Shown piece by piece: positions 24,007 through 33,310 of a DNA stretch of 64,000 bases. Under the pieces are notes generated by a model, which saw only the letters and a list, made by a program, of their open reading frames with translations, did no database searches and was not told the DNA's origin. A program made the position numbers and the translations under genes. This stretch comes from DATARH01 sp036008175 (GTDB lineage Bacteria > Pseudomonadota > Alphaproteobacteria > ATCC43930 > CGMCC-115725), in NCBI GenBank assembly GCA_036008175.1, contig DASYOB010000095.1, forward strand, positions 28,722 through 92,721, given 5' to 3'. The first letter of the stretch is position 1, and each line of letters opens with the position of its first letter.

Positions 24007-24957
24007 ATGCACGCAGATTCGCTCGACAGCTGGCGCCATGAGCATGTCTTCCTCGGCGAGCACCACTCCCGCAACGAGCGGCGCAGCTGGGCAGTCGTGG
24101 CGTTATGCGGCACGATGATGGCGGCGGAGATCGCCGGCGGCATTTTGTGGGGATCGATGGCGCTCGTCGCCGACGGTCTGCACATGTCGACCCACGCCGG
24201 AGCACTCGTCATCGCGGCGTTTGCCTATGCCTACGCCCGGCGCCACGCCCGCGACGCGCGGTTTGCCTTCGGCACCGGCAAGCTCGGCGATTTGGCTGCC
24301 TTCGCCAGCGCCATCGTGCTGGCGATGATCGCGCTCCTGATCGGCTATGAGAGCGTCGAGCGGCTGGTCCATCCTGTGCAGATCGCGTTCGGCGAGGCGA
24401 TCCCGCTCGCCGCGCTCGGTCTCGGGGTCAACCTGATCAGCGCCTGGCTGCTGCACGACGACGAGCACGACGGCAGTTCGGCGCATGCCCATGCGCATCA
24501 CGACGGCGATCACCATCATCACCACGCCGACCACAATCTGCGGGCGGCCTATGTCCACGTGGTCGCCGATGCGGCGGTGTCGGTGCTGGCGCTCGTCGGA
24601 CTCGTTACCGCGCGCGCCCTCGGCTGGCTATGGATGGACCCCGCCATGGGCCTGGTCGGCATGGTCGTCATCGCCAACTGGTCGTGGAACCTGATCCGCG
24701 TTGCCGGGTCGGTCCTCCTCGACATGCAGCCGGCCGGTGGGCTTGGCCGGCAAATCGAGCAGCGGCTCGAGGCCGCCGGCGGCGACCGGATCGCCGATCT
24801 ACACCTGTGGCGGGTTGGTCCCGGTCACCACGCCGCCGTCGTGTCGATCGTCTCCGACCGGCCGGAGACGCCAGCCGCCTACAAGGCCCGGCTGGCCGGC
24901 ATCCCCGGCCTGAGCCACGTCACCGTCGAGGTCCTCGCCTGCCCCGGCGTCCATTGA
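24007..24957 (+). CDS. dmeF: DmeF-type cation diffusion facilitator
   Basis: The 316-residue inner-membrane protein begins with the DmeF-type HEHVFLGEHHSRNERRSW and has six predicted helices with metal-site motifs (VADGLHMSTH and HVVADAAVSVLA). Between helices IV and V lies a His-rich loop (HAHAHHDGDHHHHHADH). DmeF proteins export cobalt and nickel in exchange for protons. A TAAGGAGAG ribosome-binding site precedes the ATG at 24007. The cytoplasmic C-terminal domain is present. Confidence 0.88.
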   Translation: MHADSLDSWRHEHVFLGEHHSRNERRSWAVVALCGTMMAAEIAGGILWGSMALVADGLHMSTHAGALVIAAFAYAYARRHARDARFAFGTGKLGDLAAFASAIVLAMIALLIGYESVERLVHPVQIAFGEAIPLAALGLGVNLISAWLLHDDEHDGSSAHAHAHHDGDHHHHHADHNLRAAYVHVVADAAVSVLALVGLVTARALGWLWMDPAMGLVGMVVIANWSWNLIRVAGSVLLDMQPAGGLGRQIEQRLEAAGGDRIADLHLWRVGPGHHAAVVSIVSDRPETPAAYKARLAGIPGLSHVTVEVLACPGVH

Positions 24958-24969
24958 GGTTTTCGGGAG

Positions 24970-26082
24970 TCACCGGCCCAAGCGGTATTTCTGCACCAAC
25001 TCCCAGTCGAGCTGGAGGCCGAAGCCCGGGCCGGTCGGGACCTCGATGATCCCGTTGGCGATCGGCGCACGATTTTTGATGAAAGTCGCCCAGAGCGGGT
25101 CGCGCTCCGGGTCGGGGAAGCATTCGACATAGGTGCCGTTCGGCACCGCGGCGAGCAGATGCGCCGCGATCTGCGGCTCCTCGTGATGCGCGAGTTCGAT
25201 GCCGTGCACCGCGCACAGGCCGGCGGCGCGCCGCCATTCGGTGACGCCGCCCGATTCCGATGCGTCGAGATTGACGATGTCGACCGCGCCGGCGGCGATC
25301 AGCCGACGGACGCCGTGGCTCGAGATCTCGCTCTGCCCGGCATTGACCGGGATTGTGGTCCGGCGGCGAACCTCGGCCATGCCGGCGGCATCGTCGTACC
25401 AGTGGCACGGCTCCTCGAACCAGCGGATGTCGTAGCACTCGACGAGCCGGGCGAATTTGACCGCTTCCGCGACCGGCCAGCCGCGATTCGCATCGACGGC
25501 GATGACGAAATCGGCGCCAACGCCGTCGCGCGCGGCGGCGACCCGAGCCGCGTCTTCCTCGGCCGAGAGGCCGCCGACCTTGACCTTGCAGCCGGCCATG
25601 CCCGCCTCGCGCAGCCACTGCATTTCGCGGGATAGATCGGCGAGCGTCTTGCCGTCCTCGTAATAGCCAGCGATGGCGATGATCGGCAGCCGATCGCGAA
25701 ACCCGCCGAGCAGAGTCGCGACCGGCGCGCCGAGCGATTTCCCCAAAAGGTCCCAAAGCGCGCTATCGACGCAGGCGATCGCCTCCATGACCAGCTTGCG
25801 GTCGCGATTCGGCACTGTCAGCGCGAACATATCGGCCCACAGCCGCTCGATCCGGCTCGCGTCCTTGCCGATCAGCAGCGGCGCCAACTCGTCCTCGATG
25901 ATCGCGGCGATGGCCCGGCCATGGGCGCGGTTGTCGCCGTTGTAGACCTCGCTGGCGAGCCCGCCCGCCGTGCGGATCCGGGTAACCACCGTATTGCGGC
26001 TGGCGACCCGATATCCGCTGCCGCTGAACACCTTGCGCAGCGGGATCTCGACGGGAATCGCCTCGATGCTTTCTATCTTCAT
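24970..26082 (-). CDS. mandelate racemase/muconate lactonizing-type enolase superfamily enzyme
   Basis: The 370-residue protein has the two-domain enolase-superfamily fold. The barrel carries the catalytic KVKVGG Lys pair, metal ligands in IAVDANRGW and FEEPCHWYDD, a third ligand region around GQSEISS and a terminal general base region LAHHEEPQ. The residues required for proton abstraction from a carboxylate substrate are in place. The substrate could be a sugar acid or an aromatic acid. The start at 26082 follows GGAGAAG. Confidence 0.85.
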   Translation of the reverse strand: MKIESIEAIPVEIPLRKVFSGSGYRVASRNTVVTRIRTAGGLASEVYNGDNRAHGRAIAAIIEDELAPLLIGKDASRIERLWADMFALTVPNRDRKLVMEAIACVDSALWDLLGKSLGAPVATLLGGFRDRLPIIAIAGYYEDGKTLADLSREMQWLREAGMAGCKVKVGGLSAEEDAARVAAARDGVGADFVIAVDANRGWPVAEAVKFARLVECYDIRWFEEPCHWYDDAAGMAEVRRRTTIPVNAGQSEISSHGVRRLIAAGAVDIVNLDASESGGVTEWRRAAGLCAVHGIELAHHEEPQIAAHLLAAVPNGTYVECFPDPERDPLWATFIKNRAPIANGIIEVPTGPGFGLQLDWELVQKYRLGR

Positions 26083-26267
26083 CCCAGGCTTCTCCAGAAG
26101 GGCCGGATTGCCCGAGATTATCGATCCGCCGGGTGGACCGCATACCTTTTTCCCGTGTCCCGAAAGCCCAAACGCTTTGGCGGGCTTGTCGTGCCGATGC
26201 CTTACCGGCAAGATCGCGCCGGTTATATTCCGGGGTCCGGATCTCCCGGTCAGATTGAGGGCACAGG

Positions 26268-27671
26268 ATGCCGTTTCGCTCGCCCGCCGCCAGGCTGTCC
26301 CAGAAGTGCTTGGGCGCGGCTCTGTTGCTGCTTGCGCTCGCGACGTTGCCGGCGCGATCGGCCGAGTTCATCGACGCCGCCGGCAGGCAGGTCATGCTTC
26401 CGGTCTATATCGGGCGGGTGATGGCCGCCGACCGCACCGCCGAGGTTCTGGTGCTGGTGCTGTCGCCCGACAAGCTCGCCGGCCTCGGCCGCGAGCCTCG
26501 ACGCGGCGATCTGCCGCCGCGTTTCGCCCGGGTGCCGGTCATCACCTGGGAGCCGGATGGCAACCCCGCCAACATGGTCGAGCCCGCCCAACGCCTGCAC
26601 CCCGATTTGATCATCGACGCCAGCGTCGTCACGCCCGAGCGCGCGGCCTTTGCCGATCAGGTCCAGCAGCTGACCGGCATTCCGTACATACTCGTGGACG
26701 ACAGCTTCGCGCGGATGCCGGAGCTGCTGCGCTCGCTCGGCGCGATTCTCGGAGTCGCCAATCGCGCCGCCGATCTCGCCATTTGGGCGGAGCACTCGAT
26801 TGCCGGGCTGCGTGGCCGGTTGCTGATTCGGCCGGCGGACAACCGACCCCACGTCTATTACGGGCGCGGACCCAGCGGGCTCGAAACCGCGCTGCCCGGC
26901 TCGCCCTCCGGTGAGGCACTCGACGAAACGGGCGCGATCAATGTCGCCACCCCGCTCGGCCGCGGCGGGCTGACCGTCGTGACCCCCGAGCAGCTATTCG
27001 CCTGGGATCCGCCGACCATCATCGCGGAGCAACAGAGCTTTTATAACGCGCTGCAGCGCGATCGGAGCTGGCGGCGGCTCTCGGCCGTGCGAAACAAGCA
27101 CGTCTACCTCGAACCCTCCAGCCCGTTCGGCTGGATCGATGACCCACCCGGGGTCAACCGGTTGATCGGCCTGTATTGGTTGTCGGGCTTGTTCTATCCC
27201 GATCAGACGGAGGAAGACCTGCGCACCGTGACTTGCGATTTCTACGACAAGTTCTATGGCGAGAAGCTGACCAACGCGCAACTCGAGGCGCTGGTGCGGC
27301 CGGCCGGCGCGCCGCCTCCGGAATCGACAAGCTACATCGGCGAACCGCTGGTCGGTCTCGGCGCCGCTCCACCGTCGTCACTAGCGCCTCCGACGACCTC
27401 GTCGCAGGCCCCAACATCGACGCAGCCGCAAACGGCGCCGCAGACACCCGCCGCCCCCACGGTCTCGGTGCAGCCGACGGCTTCCACCTGCAGCGCCGCG
27501 GCTTCAGCCGGGATGCAGCTGAAACCGTTGGCGCCGAGCGCGACCAATCCGGATATCGGGCCTCTCATGCAGGAGAACGCGCCGGTGGGGACGCCGGGCG
27601 TCCCGCCGCCCGGCCGCCGCGGGTATGGCAGAACGCCGGGGTTAGGTACTCCGGGCGTTCCGCCGCAATAA
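26268..27671 (+). CDS. orphan ABC-type periplasmic binding protein with a Pro/Thr/Ser-rich tail
   Basis: The 467-residue exported protein starts with a signal peptide ending ARSA. The family's two-lobed ligand-binding domain (DAAGRQVMLP, PDLIIDASVV, IPYILVDDS, NVATPLGRGGL) resembles iron-siderophore or cobalamin carriers. From about residue 345 there is a long low-complexity tail rich in Pro, Thr, Ser and Gln, ending with repeated GTPGVPP. The tail is unusual for this family. No permease or ATPase gene is adjacent. Confidence 0.78.
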   Translation: MPFRSPAARLSQKCLGAALLLLALATLPARSAEFIDAAGRQVMLPVYIGRVMAADRTAEVLVLVLSPDKLAGLGREPRRGDLPPRFARVPVITWEPDGNPANMVEPAQRLHPDLIIDASVVTPERAAFADQVQQLTGIPYILVDDSFARMPELLRSLGAILGVANRAADLAIWAEHSIAGLRGRLLIRPADNRPHVYYGRGPSGLETALPGSPSGEALDETGAINVATPLGRGGLTVVTPEQLFAWDPPTIIAEQQSFYNALQRDRSWRRLSAVRNKHVYLEPSSPFGWIDDPPGVNRLIGLYWLSGLFYPDQTEEDLRTVTCDFYDKFYGEKLTNAQLEALVRPAGAPPPESTSYIGEPLVGLGAAPPSSLAPPTTSSQAPTSTQPQTAPQTPAAPTVSVQPTASTCSAAASAGMQLKPLAPSATNPDIGPLMQENAPVGTPGVPPPGRRGYGRTPGLGTPGVPPQ

Positions 27672-27689
27672 GCCGGTTACGACCCGTCG

Positions 27690-28349
27690 CTAGCGCGGCT
27701 GCGGTACGTAACGCAGATACGGCTTTGGTGCTCGGAATCCCGCCGGATAACGCTTCCTTGCTTCATCGTCGGAGACCGAGCCGGCGATAATCACGTCGTC
27801 GCCAGGCTTCCAGTTGACCGGTGTCGCGACTTGGTGCTTGGCGGTCAGCTGGACCGAGTCGAGGATCCGCAAAACCTCGTCGAAATTGCGCCCGGTGGTC
27901 ATCGGGTAGGTCAGCATCGCCTTGATCTTCTTGTCGGGCCCGATCACGAAGACCGAGCGCACCGTCGCGTTCGCCGCTGGCGTCCGCCCGGCCGCGGTAT
28001 CGCCGGAATCGGCCGGCAGCATATCGTAGAGCTTTGCCACCTTCAGCTCGGGATCGCCGATCATCGGATAGGTGACGCGATGACCCTGCGTCTCCTCGAT
28101 ATCCTTCGACCAGCGCGTGTGGTCGCCGACCGGATCGACGCTGAGCCCGATGATCTTGCAGTTGCGCTTCTCGAATTCGGGGTTGAGACCGGCCATGTAG
28201 CCGAGTTCGGTGGTGCAGACCGGGGTGAAATCTTTCGGATGCGAGAACAGGATCGCCCAGCCATTGCCGATCCAGTCATGGAAATCGATCGTCCCGTGCG
28301 TTGTCTCGGCCGTAAAATTGGGCGCCTCGTCGTTGATGCGCAGCGACAT
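27690..28349 (-). CDS. 1-Cys peroxiredoxin (Prx6 family)
   Basis: The 219-residue cytoplasmic enzyme has the peroxidatic motif FTPVCTTELG, the substrate-binding DHTRWSKD and the long C-terminal dimer arm typical of Prx6 (DDEARKRYPAGF). No resolving Cys is evident. It reduces hydrogen and organic peroxides. ATG 28349 follows GGAGGTGG. It lies alone between the binding protein and the glycine cleavage operon. Confidence 0.92.
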   Translation of the reverse strand: MSLRINDEAPNFTAETTHGTIDFHDWIGNGWAILFSHPKDFTPVCTTELGYMAGLNPEFEKRNCKIIGLSVDPVGDHTRWSKDIEETQGHRVTYPMIGDPELKVAKLYDMLPADSGDTAAGRTPAANATVRSVFVIGPDKKIKAMLTYPMTTGRNFDEVLRILDSVQLTAKHQVATPVNWKPGDDVIIAGSVSDDEARKRYPAGFRAPKPYLRYVPQPR

Positions 28350-28514
28350 GGTCCACCTCCCGTGTGCCATTTAACCCGTGACGAGAGCTGCCGCGGCAAC
28401 GGCAGTTGCCTCTTGGACCGGCAGCACGATCCGCGCGAGCGGCCCGTCTCAAAGATGGTTGGACCGACAGCCGACGCAAGTGAGCCCACGTGATTGTCCG
28501 TGGGCTGCCCATGC

Positions 28515-30092
28515 TTACTCAGCCGCCTCCTGTTGCGTCGTCGGAGGACGCCAGCGCAGCACTGGCTTGCGCGCTGCCCCGGTCTCGTCGAGGCGGCGGC
28601 GCGGGGTGAGCTGCGGGGCGGCCCGGAATGATTCGGCGTCGCCGCCCCCGGTCTTGATGGACTGGGCGCGCTCGGCGAGCCCGCGTAAGACGGCGGCGAA
28701 CTGGTCGAGGCCGGCCTTGCTCTCGGTCTCGGTCGGTTCGATCAGCAAGGCACCGTGCACGACCAGCGGGAAATACATCGTCATCGGGTGAAAGCCCTCG
28801 TCGATCATTGCCTTGGCGAAATCGAGTGTGGTCACGCCGGTGTCCTTCAGGAACCGATCGTCGAACAGGACCTCGTGCATGCAAATCCCCGGAAAAGCGA
28901 GGCTCAGCGCATCGGCAAGCCTAACGCGCAGGTAATTGGCGTTGAGCACGGCGTCCTCGGCGACCTGGCGCAGCCCGTCGCTGCCATGGCTCATCATGTA
29001 GGCGAGCGCGCGGACGAACATGCCCATCTGGCCGTGGAAGCCCTTGAGCCGGCCGATCGTCTGCGCTGCCGGACCTTCGGCGTGCTCGACCAGCGCACAG
29101 CCATCGGCACCATGGACAACCCACGGCAAGGGCGCGTGCGGGGCCAGCTCCGCCGCCAGCGCCACCGGGCCGCTGCCCGGTCCACCGCCGCCATGCGGGG
29201 TCGAAAAAGTCTTGTGCAGGTTCAAATGCAGCGCGTCGATGCCGAGCTCGGCCGGCACCACCCGCCCGACGATCGCGTTGAAATTGGCGCCGTCGCAGTA
29301 GAAAAAGGCCCCTGCCCGATGCACCGCCGCGGCGATATCGAGGATCTCGTCCTCGAACAGGCCGCAGGTATTGGGGTTGGTCAGCATCAATGCCGCGACA
29401 TCGCCGCCGAGCTTTGCCTTCAACGCGGCGAGATCGACCCGGCCGCGCGAGTTGGCAGGGATCGCCTCGACCGTGTAGCCACAGGCCGCCGCGGTTGCCG
29501 GATTGGTGCCGTGCGCCGATTCCGGCACCAAGATGCGGCGGCGGCGGTCGCCGCGCGCTTCGAGCGCGGCGCGAATGGTCATGATGCCGCACAGCTCGCC
29601 ATGCGCCCCGGCCGCCGGCGACAGGGCAATCGCCGGCATGCCGGTCAGTGTCTTGAGCCAATGGGCGAGCGTGTCGATCAGTTCGAGCGCGCCCTGCACC
29701 GTGGCCGCCGGCTGCAGCGGGTGAACGTCGGCAAAGCCCGGCAACCGCGCCATCTTCTCGTTGAGGCGCGGGTTGTGCTTCATCGTGCAGGAGCCAAGCG
29801 GATAAATCCCGGTGTCGATCGCGTAATTCTTCTGCGAGAGCCGGGTATAGTGGCGCACCACCTGCGGCTCGCTGAGCCCGGGCAGTCCGATGGGCACGCG
29901 CCGTTCGAGACCGCCGAGGCGGGAACGGCATGACGGCGGTTCCGGCAGGTCGACGCCGCAATGCCCGGCCGAATCCTGCTCGAAGATCAGCTTCTCTTCG
30001 ATCTGCAATCCGCGATTGCCGCTGATCGTGTCGAGTTCGGCGACCTCGCCGACCTCTCGGGGCGCGCTCAGGGCCTGGCTCCACTCGTTCAT
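28515..30092 (-). CDS. gcvPB: glycine dehydrogenase (decarboxylating) subunit 2
   Basis: The 525-residue C-terminal-half P protein carries the pyridoxal phosphate Lys in HLNLHKTFSTPHGGGGPGSGP. With subunit 1 it decarboxylates glycine and transfers the aminomethyl group to the lipoyl arm of GcvH. The start overlaps the end of gcvPA by four bases. It is the last gene of gcvT-gcvH-gcvPA-gcvPB. A C-terminal extension of about 30 residues beyond the core is low in complexity. Confidence 0.95.
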   Translation of the reverse strand: MNEWSQALSAPREVGEVAELDTISGNRGLQIEEKLIFEQDSAGHCGVDLPEPPSCRSRLGGLERRVPIGLPGLSEPQVVRHYTRLSQKNYAIDTGIYPLGSCTMKHNPRLNEKMARLPGFADVHPLQPAATVQGALELIDTLAHWLKTLTGMPAIALSPAAGAHGELCGIMTIRAALEARGDRRRRILVPESAHGTNPATAAACGYTVEAIPANSRGRVDLAALKAKLGGDVAALMLTNPNTCGLFEDEILDIAAAVHRAGAFFYCDGANFNAIVGRVVPAELGIDALHLNLHKTFSTPHGGGGPGSGPVALAAELAPHAPLPWVVHGADGCALVEHAEGPAAQTIGRLKGFHGQMGMFVRALAYMMSHGSDGLRQVAEDAVLNANYLRVRLADALSLAFPGICMHEVLFDDRFLKDTGVTTLDFAKAMIDEGFHPMTMYFPLVVHGALLIEPTETESKAGLDQFAAVLRGLAERAQSIKTGGGDAESFRAAPQLTPRRRLDETGAARKPVLRWRPPTTQQEAAE

Positions 30093-31435
30093 CGCAGCAT
30101 CTCCGCGAGCCCCGCTTCGAGGCGGTCGATGTCGTCGGTCGTCACCGTCTCAGTCGCCGCCACGAGCAATAGGTCGGCGAGGTCCGGCCGGTCCGGGTAG
30201 AACCGACTGACCGGCACGCCGGCGAGGATGCCGCTGGTTGCGAGCGCATCGACGACCGCCGCCGCCGGCTTCGGCAAGCGCAGCGCGAATTCGTTGAAGA
30301 AGCCGTCATTCACCACATGCACGCCGGGGATGGTCGCGAGCCGTTCGGCGGTCGCAACCGCGGTCGCGTGGTTGAGCCGGGCCAGGCGCGTGAGGCCGGC
30401 CTCCCCGAGCAGCGACAGATGAATCGTGAAGGCGAGAGCGCACAGCCCGGCGTTGGTGCAGATGTTGCTGGTCGCCTTCTCGCGCCGGATATGCTGCTCT
30501 CGGGTGGATAGGGTCAGGACCCAGCCTCGCCGCCCGTCGGCGTCGACGGTCTGGCCGACCAGTCGACCCGGCATTTGCCGAACGAATTGCTCGCGGGTCG
30601 CAAACAGGCCGACATGTGGCCCGCCGAAATTCAGCGCGTTGCCAAAGCTCTGGCCCTCGGCGGCGACGATGTCGGCGCCCATCTCGCCCGGCGGCCAGAT
30701 GGCGCCGAGAGACAAAAACTCGGTCACGATGACGACAAGCAGCGCGCCTTTCTGATGACAGATTTGCGCGAGCGCCGAATAGTCGCGGATCTCGCCGAAG
30801 AAATCCGGGTTCTGCACGACGACGCACGAGGTGTCGCTGTCGATCAGGGCGACGAGGTCTTCGCCGCCATCCGGCGCGGGATCTTGCGCGCGGAGTTCGT
30901 TCCCGGCGAACCGTGCATAGGTTTCGCAGACGGCGCGGTAATGCGGGTGCAGCCCGCCTGACAGCACCGCCTTGTTGCGGCGCGTGACCCGGTCGGCCAT
31001 GGCGACGGCCTCGGCGCAGGCGGTCGCGCCGTCGTACATCGAGGCGTTCGCCACCTCCATCCCGGTCAGCAGCGCGACCTGGGTCTGGAATTCGAACAGG
31101 TACTGCAGGGTGCCCTGCGCCAGCTCGGGCTGGTAGGGCGTGTAGGAGGTCAGGAACTCGCCGCGCTGGATCAGATGATCGACCGCCGCCGGCACATGAT
31201 GGCGGTACACACCGCCGCCGAGGAAGCACGGCACCGAACCGGCGACCACATTCTTTGCCGCCATAGCGGCAAGCCGCCGCTCGACCTCAAGCTCGCCCAT
31301 CGCTCGCGGCAGGTCGAGAAGCCCCTCATGCCGCGCCGCCGGCGGCACGTCGGCGAACAGCGCGTCGATCGACCCGACCGCGATCGCCGCCAGCATCTCT
31401 TGCCGGTCCGCCTCGGTCAGCGGCAGGTAGCGCAT
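30089..31435 (-). CDS. gcvPA: glycine dehydrogenase (decarboxylating) subunit 1
   Basis: The 448-residue N-terminal-half P protein begins MRYLPLTEADRQEML and contains the aminotransferase-like core (SYTPYQPELAQGTLQYLFEFQT, then ASMYDGATACAEA). It has no PLP lysine of its own and works as a heterodimer with the gcvPB product. Its start overlaps the last base of gcvH, which favours translational coupling. Confidence 0.95.
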   Translation of the reverse strand: MRYLPLTEADRQEMLAAIAVGSIDALFADVPPAARHEGLLDLPRAMGELEVERRLAAMAAKNVVAGSVPCFLGGGVYRHHVPAAVDHLIQRGEFLTSYTPYQPELAQGTLQYLFEFQTQVALLTGMEVANASMYDGATACAEAVAMADRVTRRNKAVLSGGLHPHYRAVCETYARFAGNELRAQDPAPDGGEDLVALIDSDTSCVVVQNPDFFGEIRDYSALAQICHQKGALLVVIVTEFLSLGAIWPPGEMGADIVAAEGQSFGNALNFGGPHVGLFATREQFVRQMPGRLVGQTVDADGRRGWVLTLSTREQHIRREKATSNICTNAGLCALAFTIHLSLLGEAGLTRLARLNHATAVATAERLATIPGVHVVNDGFFNEFALRLPKPAAAVVDALATSGILAGVPVSRFYPDRPDLADLLLVAATETVTTDDIDRLEAGLAEMLR

Positions 31436-31812
31436 CAGTGCTGCTCCGCCACGAGGGCCGCGTAAGCCGCTTCGTCCATCAGTCCGTCGAGCTGCCTGGC
31501 ATCGGCGAGCTTGATCTTGACGAACCAGCCCTCGCCCATCGCGTCGGCGTTGACCTTGGCCGGGTCGGCGACGATCGCATCATTAATCGCAACGATCTCG
31601 CCCGAGACCGGGGCATAGACCTCGCTCGCCGCCTTGGCCGATTCCACCACCGCCGCCTCCTTGCCCTGCTCGACCTGTCGGCCGAGCTCGGGCAATTCGA
31701 CATAAACGACATCGCCCAGCTGCGACTGGGCGTAATCGGTAATCCCGATCACGACGATGTCGCCTTCTTGGCGAACCCATTCATGGTCCTTGGTGTATCG
31801 GATCGCGGTCAT
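31435..31812 (-). CDS. gcvH: glycine cleavage system H protein
   Basis: The 125-residue lipoyl-carrier protein has YTKDHEWVR at the start and the lipoylation site in VVESAKAASEVYAPVSGEI, with the modified Lys in ESAKAAS. It shuttles the aminomethyl group between the P, T and L proteins. It lies 30 bases downstream of gcvT in the operon. Confidence 0.97.
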   Translation of the reverse strand: MTAIRYTKDHEWVRQEGDIVVIGITDYAQSQLGDVVYVELPELGRQVEQGKEAAVVESAKAASEVYAPVSGEIVAINDAIVADPAKVNADAMGEGWFVKIKLADARQLDGLMDEAAYAALVAEQH

Positions 31813-31842
31813 CGATAGCTCCTCGGAAAAGGGGATGCGAAG

Positions 31843-32973
31843 TCAGCCGCGGTAATAGCGGGTCGGGACAAACGGCAGGGGCGCGACATGGGCTGGCCGC
31901 GGCACGTCGCGCACGACGAGCGCCAGCGCGGTGCCCTCGGTGGCGTGGGTGGGATCGACATAGCCCATCGCGATCGGGGAGCCGACGGTCGGGCCGAAGC
32001 CGCCGCTGGTAATACGGCCGATCTCCCGGCCAGCATCATCGAGGATTGCAGCGCCCTCGCGCGCCGGGGCGCGGCCGTCGGGCCGCATGCCAACGCGCCT
32101 TCGGCTCGGGCCTTCCACGAGCTGAGCTAATACGATCTCGGCGCCGGGGAAACCGCCTTCGGCACGGCGGCGCTTGCCGATCGTCCAGGCGAGGCCAGCC
32201 TCGATTGGAGTCGTCGTCTCGTCGATGTCGTGGCCGTAGAGGCACAGGCCGGCTTCGAGACGAAGCGTGTCGCGGGCGCCAAGCCCGATCGGCGCGACTT
32301 CCGGCTCGGCGAGCAACCGCTCTGCCAGGCCGATCGCATCCTCCGCAGCCATCGAAATTTCGAAACCGTCCTCGCCGGTATAGCCCGAGCGGGTGACAAA
32401 ACAGAGGATGCCGGCAAGCGAAACCTCGGTCGCGCTCATGAAAGCAGTGCGGTCGATCCCCGCAGCGAAGCGCGCCAGCACCGCCGCGGCCGATGGGCCC
32501 TGCAACGCCAGCAATGCCCGATCAAAGCGCGGGTCGATCGACGCCGTCTTGTCGAGCCGCGCCCGGAGATGCGCGAGATCGGCTTCCTTGCCGGCTGCAT
32601 TGACGACCAGCATCAAGCCGTCGCCAGATCCATTTGGGACCCGGGTCACCATCAAATCGTCGAGAATGCCGCCCCTCTCGTTGAGCAGCAGCGTGTAGCG
32701 CATGCGCCCCGGGGCGAGTGCTTGCAGATCGCCGGGGACGAGCGCCTCCAGTGCCTGCACGGCATTCACGCCGCGAAGCCGGATCTGTCCCATATGCGAG
32801 ACATCGAAGAGGCCGGCCTTGGCCCGGGTATGCAGGTGTTCGGCGATGATGCCGGTCGGGTACTGCACCGGCATGTCGTAGCCGGCGAAACCGACCATAC
32901 GGGCACCGAGCCGCAGATGCAGCTCATGCAGTGGCGTGTGCCGGAGCGGCGCCGATTCGGCTGCTAGAGTCAC
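31843..32973 (-). CDS. gcvT: glycine cleavage system aminomethyltransferase (T protein)
   Basis: The 376-residue folate-dependent enzyme releases ammonia and forms methylene-tetrahydrofolate. Visible motifs are GARMVGFAGYDMPVQYPTG, the FDVSHMGQIRL folate-binding segment and GYTGEDGFEIS. It starts at GTG 32973, with GGAGG 7 bases upstream. It is the first gene of the operon and lies directly behind the glycine riboswitch. Confidence 0.95.
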   Translation of the reverse strand: MTLAAESAPLRHTPLHELHLRLGARMVGFAGYDMPVQYPTGIIAEHLHTRAKAGLFDVSHMGQIRLRGVNAVQALEALVPGDLQALAPGRMRYTLLLNERGGILDDLMVTRVPNGSGDGLMLVVNAAGKEADLAHLRARLDKTASIDPRFDRALLALQGPSAAAVLARFAAGIDRTAFMSATEVSLAGILCFVTRSGYTGEDGFEISMAAEDAIGLAERLLAEPEVAPIGLGARDTLRLEAGLCLYGHDIDETTTPIEAGLAWTIGKRRRAEGGFPGAEIVLAQLVEGPSRRRVGMRPDGRAPAREGAAILDDAGREIGRITSGGFGPTVGSPIAMGYVDPTHATEGTALALVVRDVPRPAHVAPLPFVPTRYYRG

Positions 32974-33019
32974 GGGCGCACCTCCGGCTTAGCGGACGCG
33001 ACCCGCGTCCGGGAGATGC

Positions 33020-33230
33020 CCCCTCTGTCGTGGACCCTGAGAGATTCACCGCCGCCTGTCGGACTACCCCGACCGGGCCGCGGCTTACTCCTTCGGTGAG
33101 CGGCCCGGTACTACAACCCGACCCGCCGCTTTCCAGAGCGCCCTTACACCCGCAGTCCCTTTTGCCTGAGAGTTTCCGGGGCGGTTGCTCCTTCGGCGCC
33201 GCGCCTTATGGGGCGCGACCTCTCCTGCGG
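33020..33230 (-). promoter_or_regulatory. tandem glycine riboswitch controlling gcv
   Basis: Read on the minus strand, two aptamers can be followed. The first (33151-33230) has GGAGAGG, GCCGAAGGAGCAAC and AACTCTCAGGCAAAAGGGACTGCG, closed by a CGCAG/CTGCG stem. The second (about 33020-33140) has CACCGAAGGAGTAAG and GAATCTCTCAGGGTCC, closed by CTCTG/CAGAG. This is the classic two-aptamer glycine sensor placed directly ahead of gcvT, which is expected to turn the operon on when glycine is high. Confidence 0.93.
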
Positions 33231-33310
33231 GCGTGCATACGGCGGTGCCTTCTTATCATCGCCGGCGCCCGCGGGCTAGCCGTTAACGAGCCGCCGGACC
33301 GTGCGCCCGA

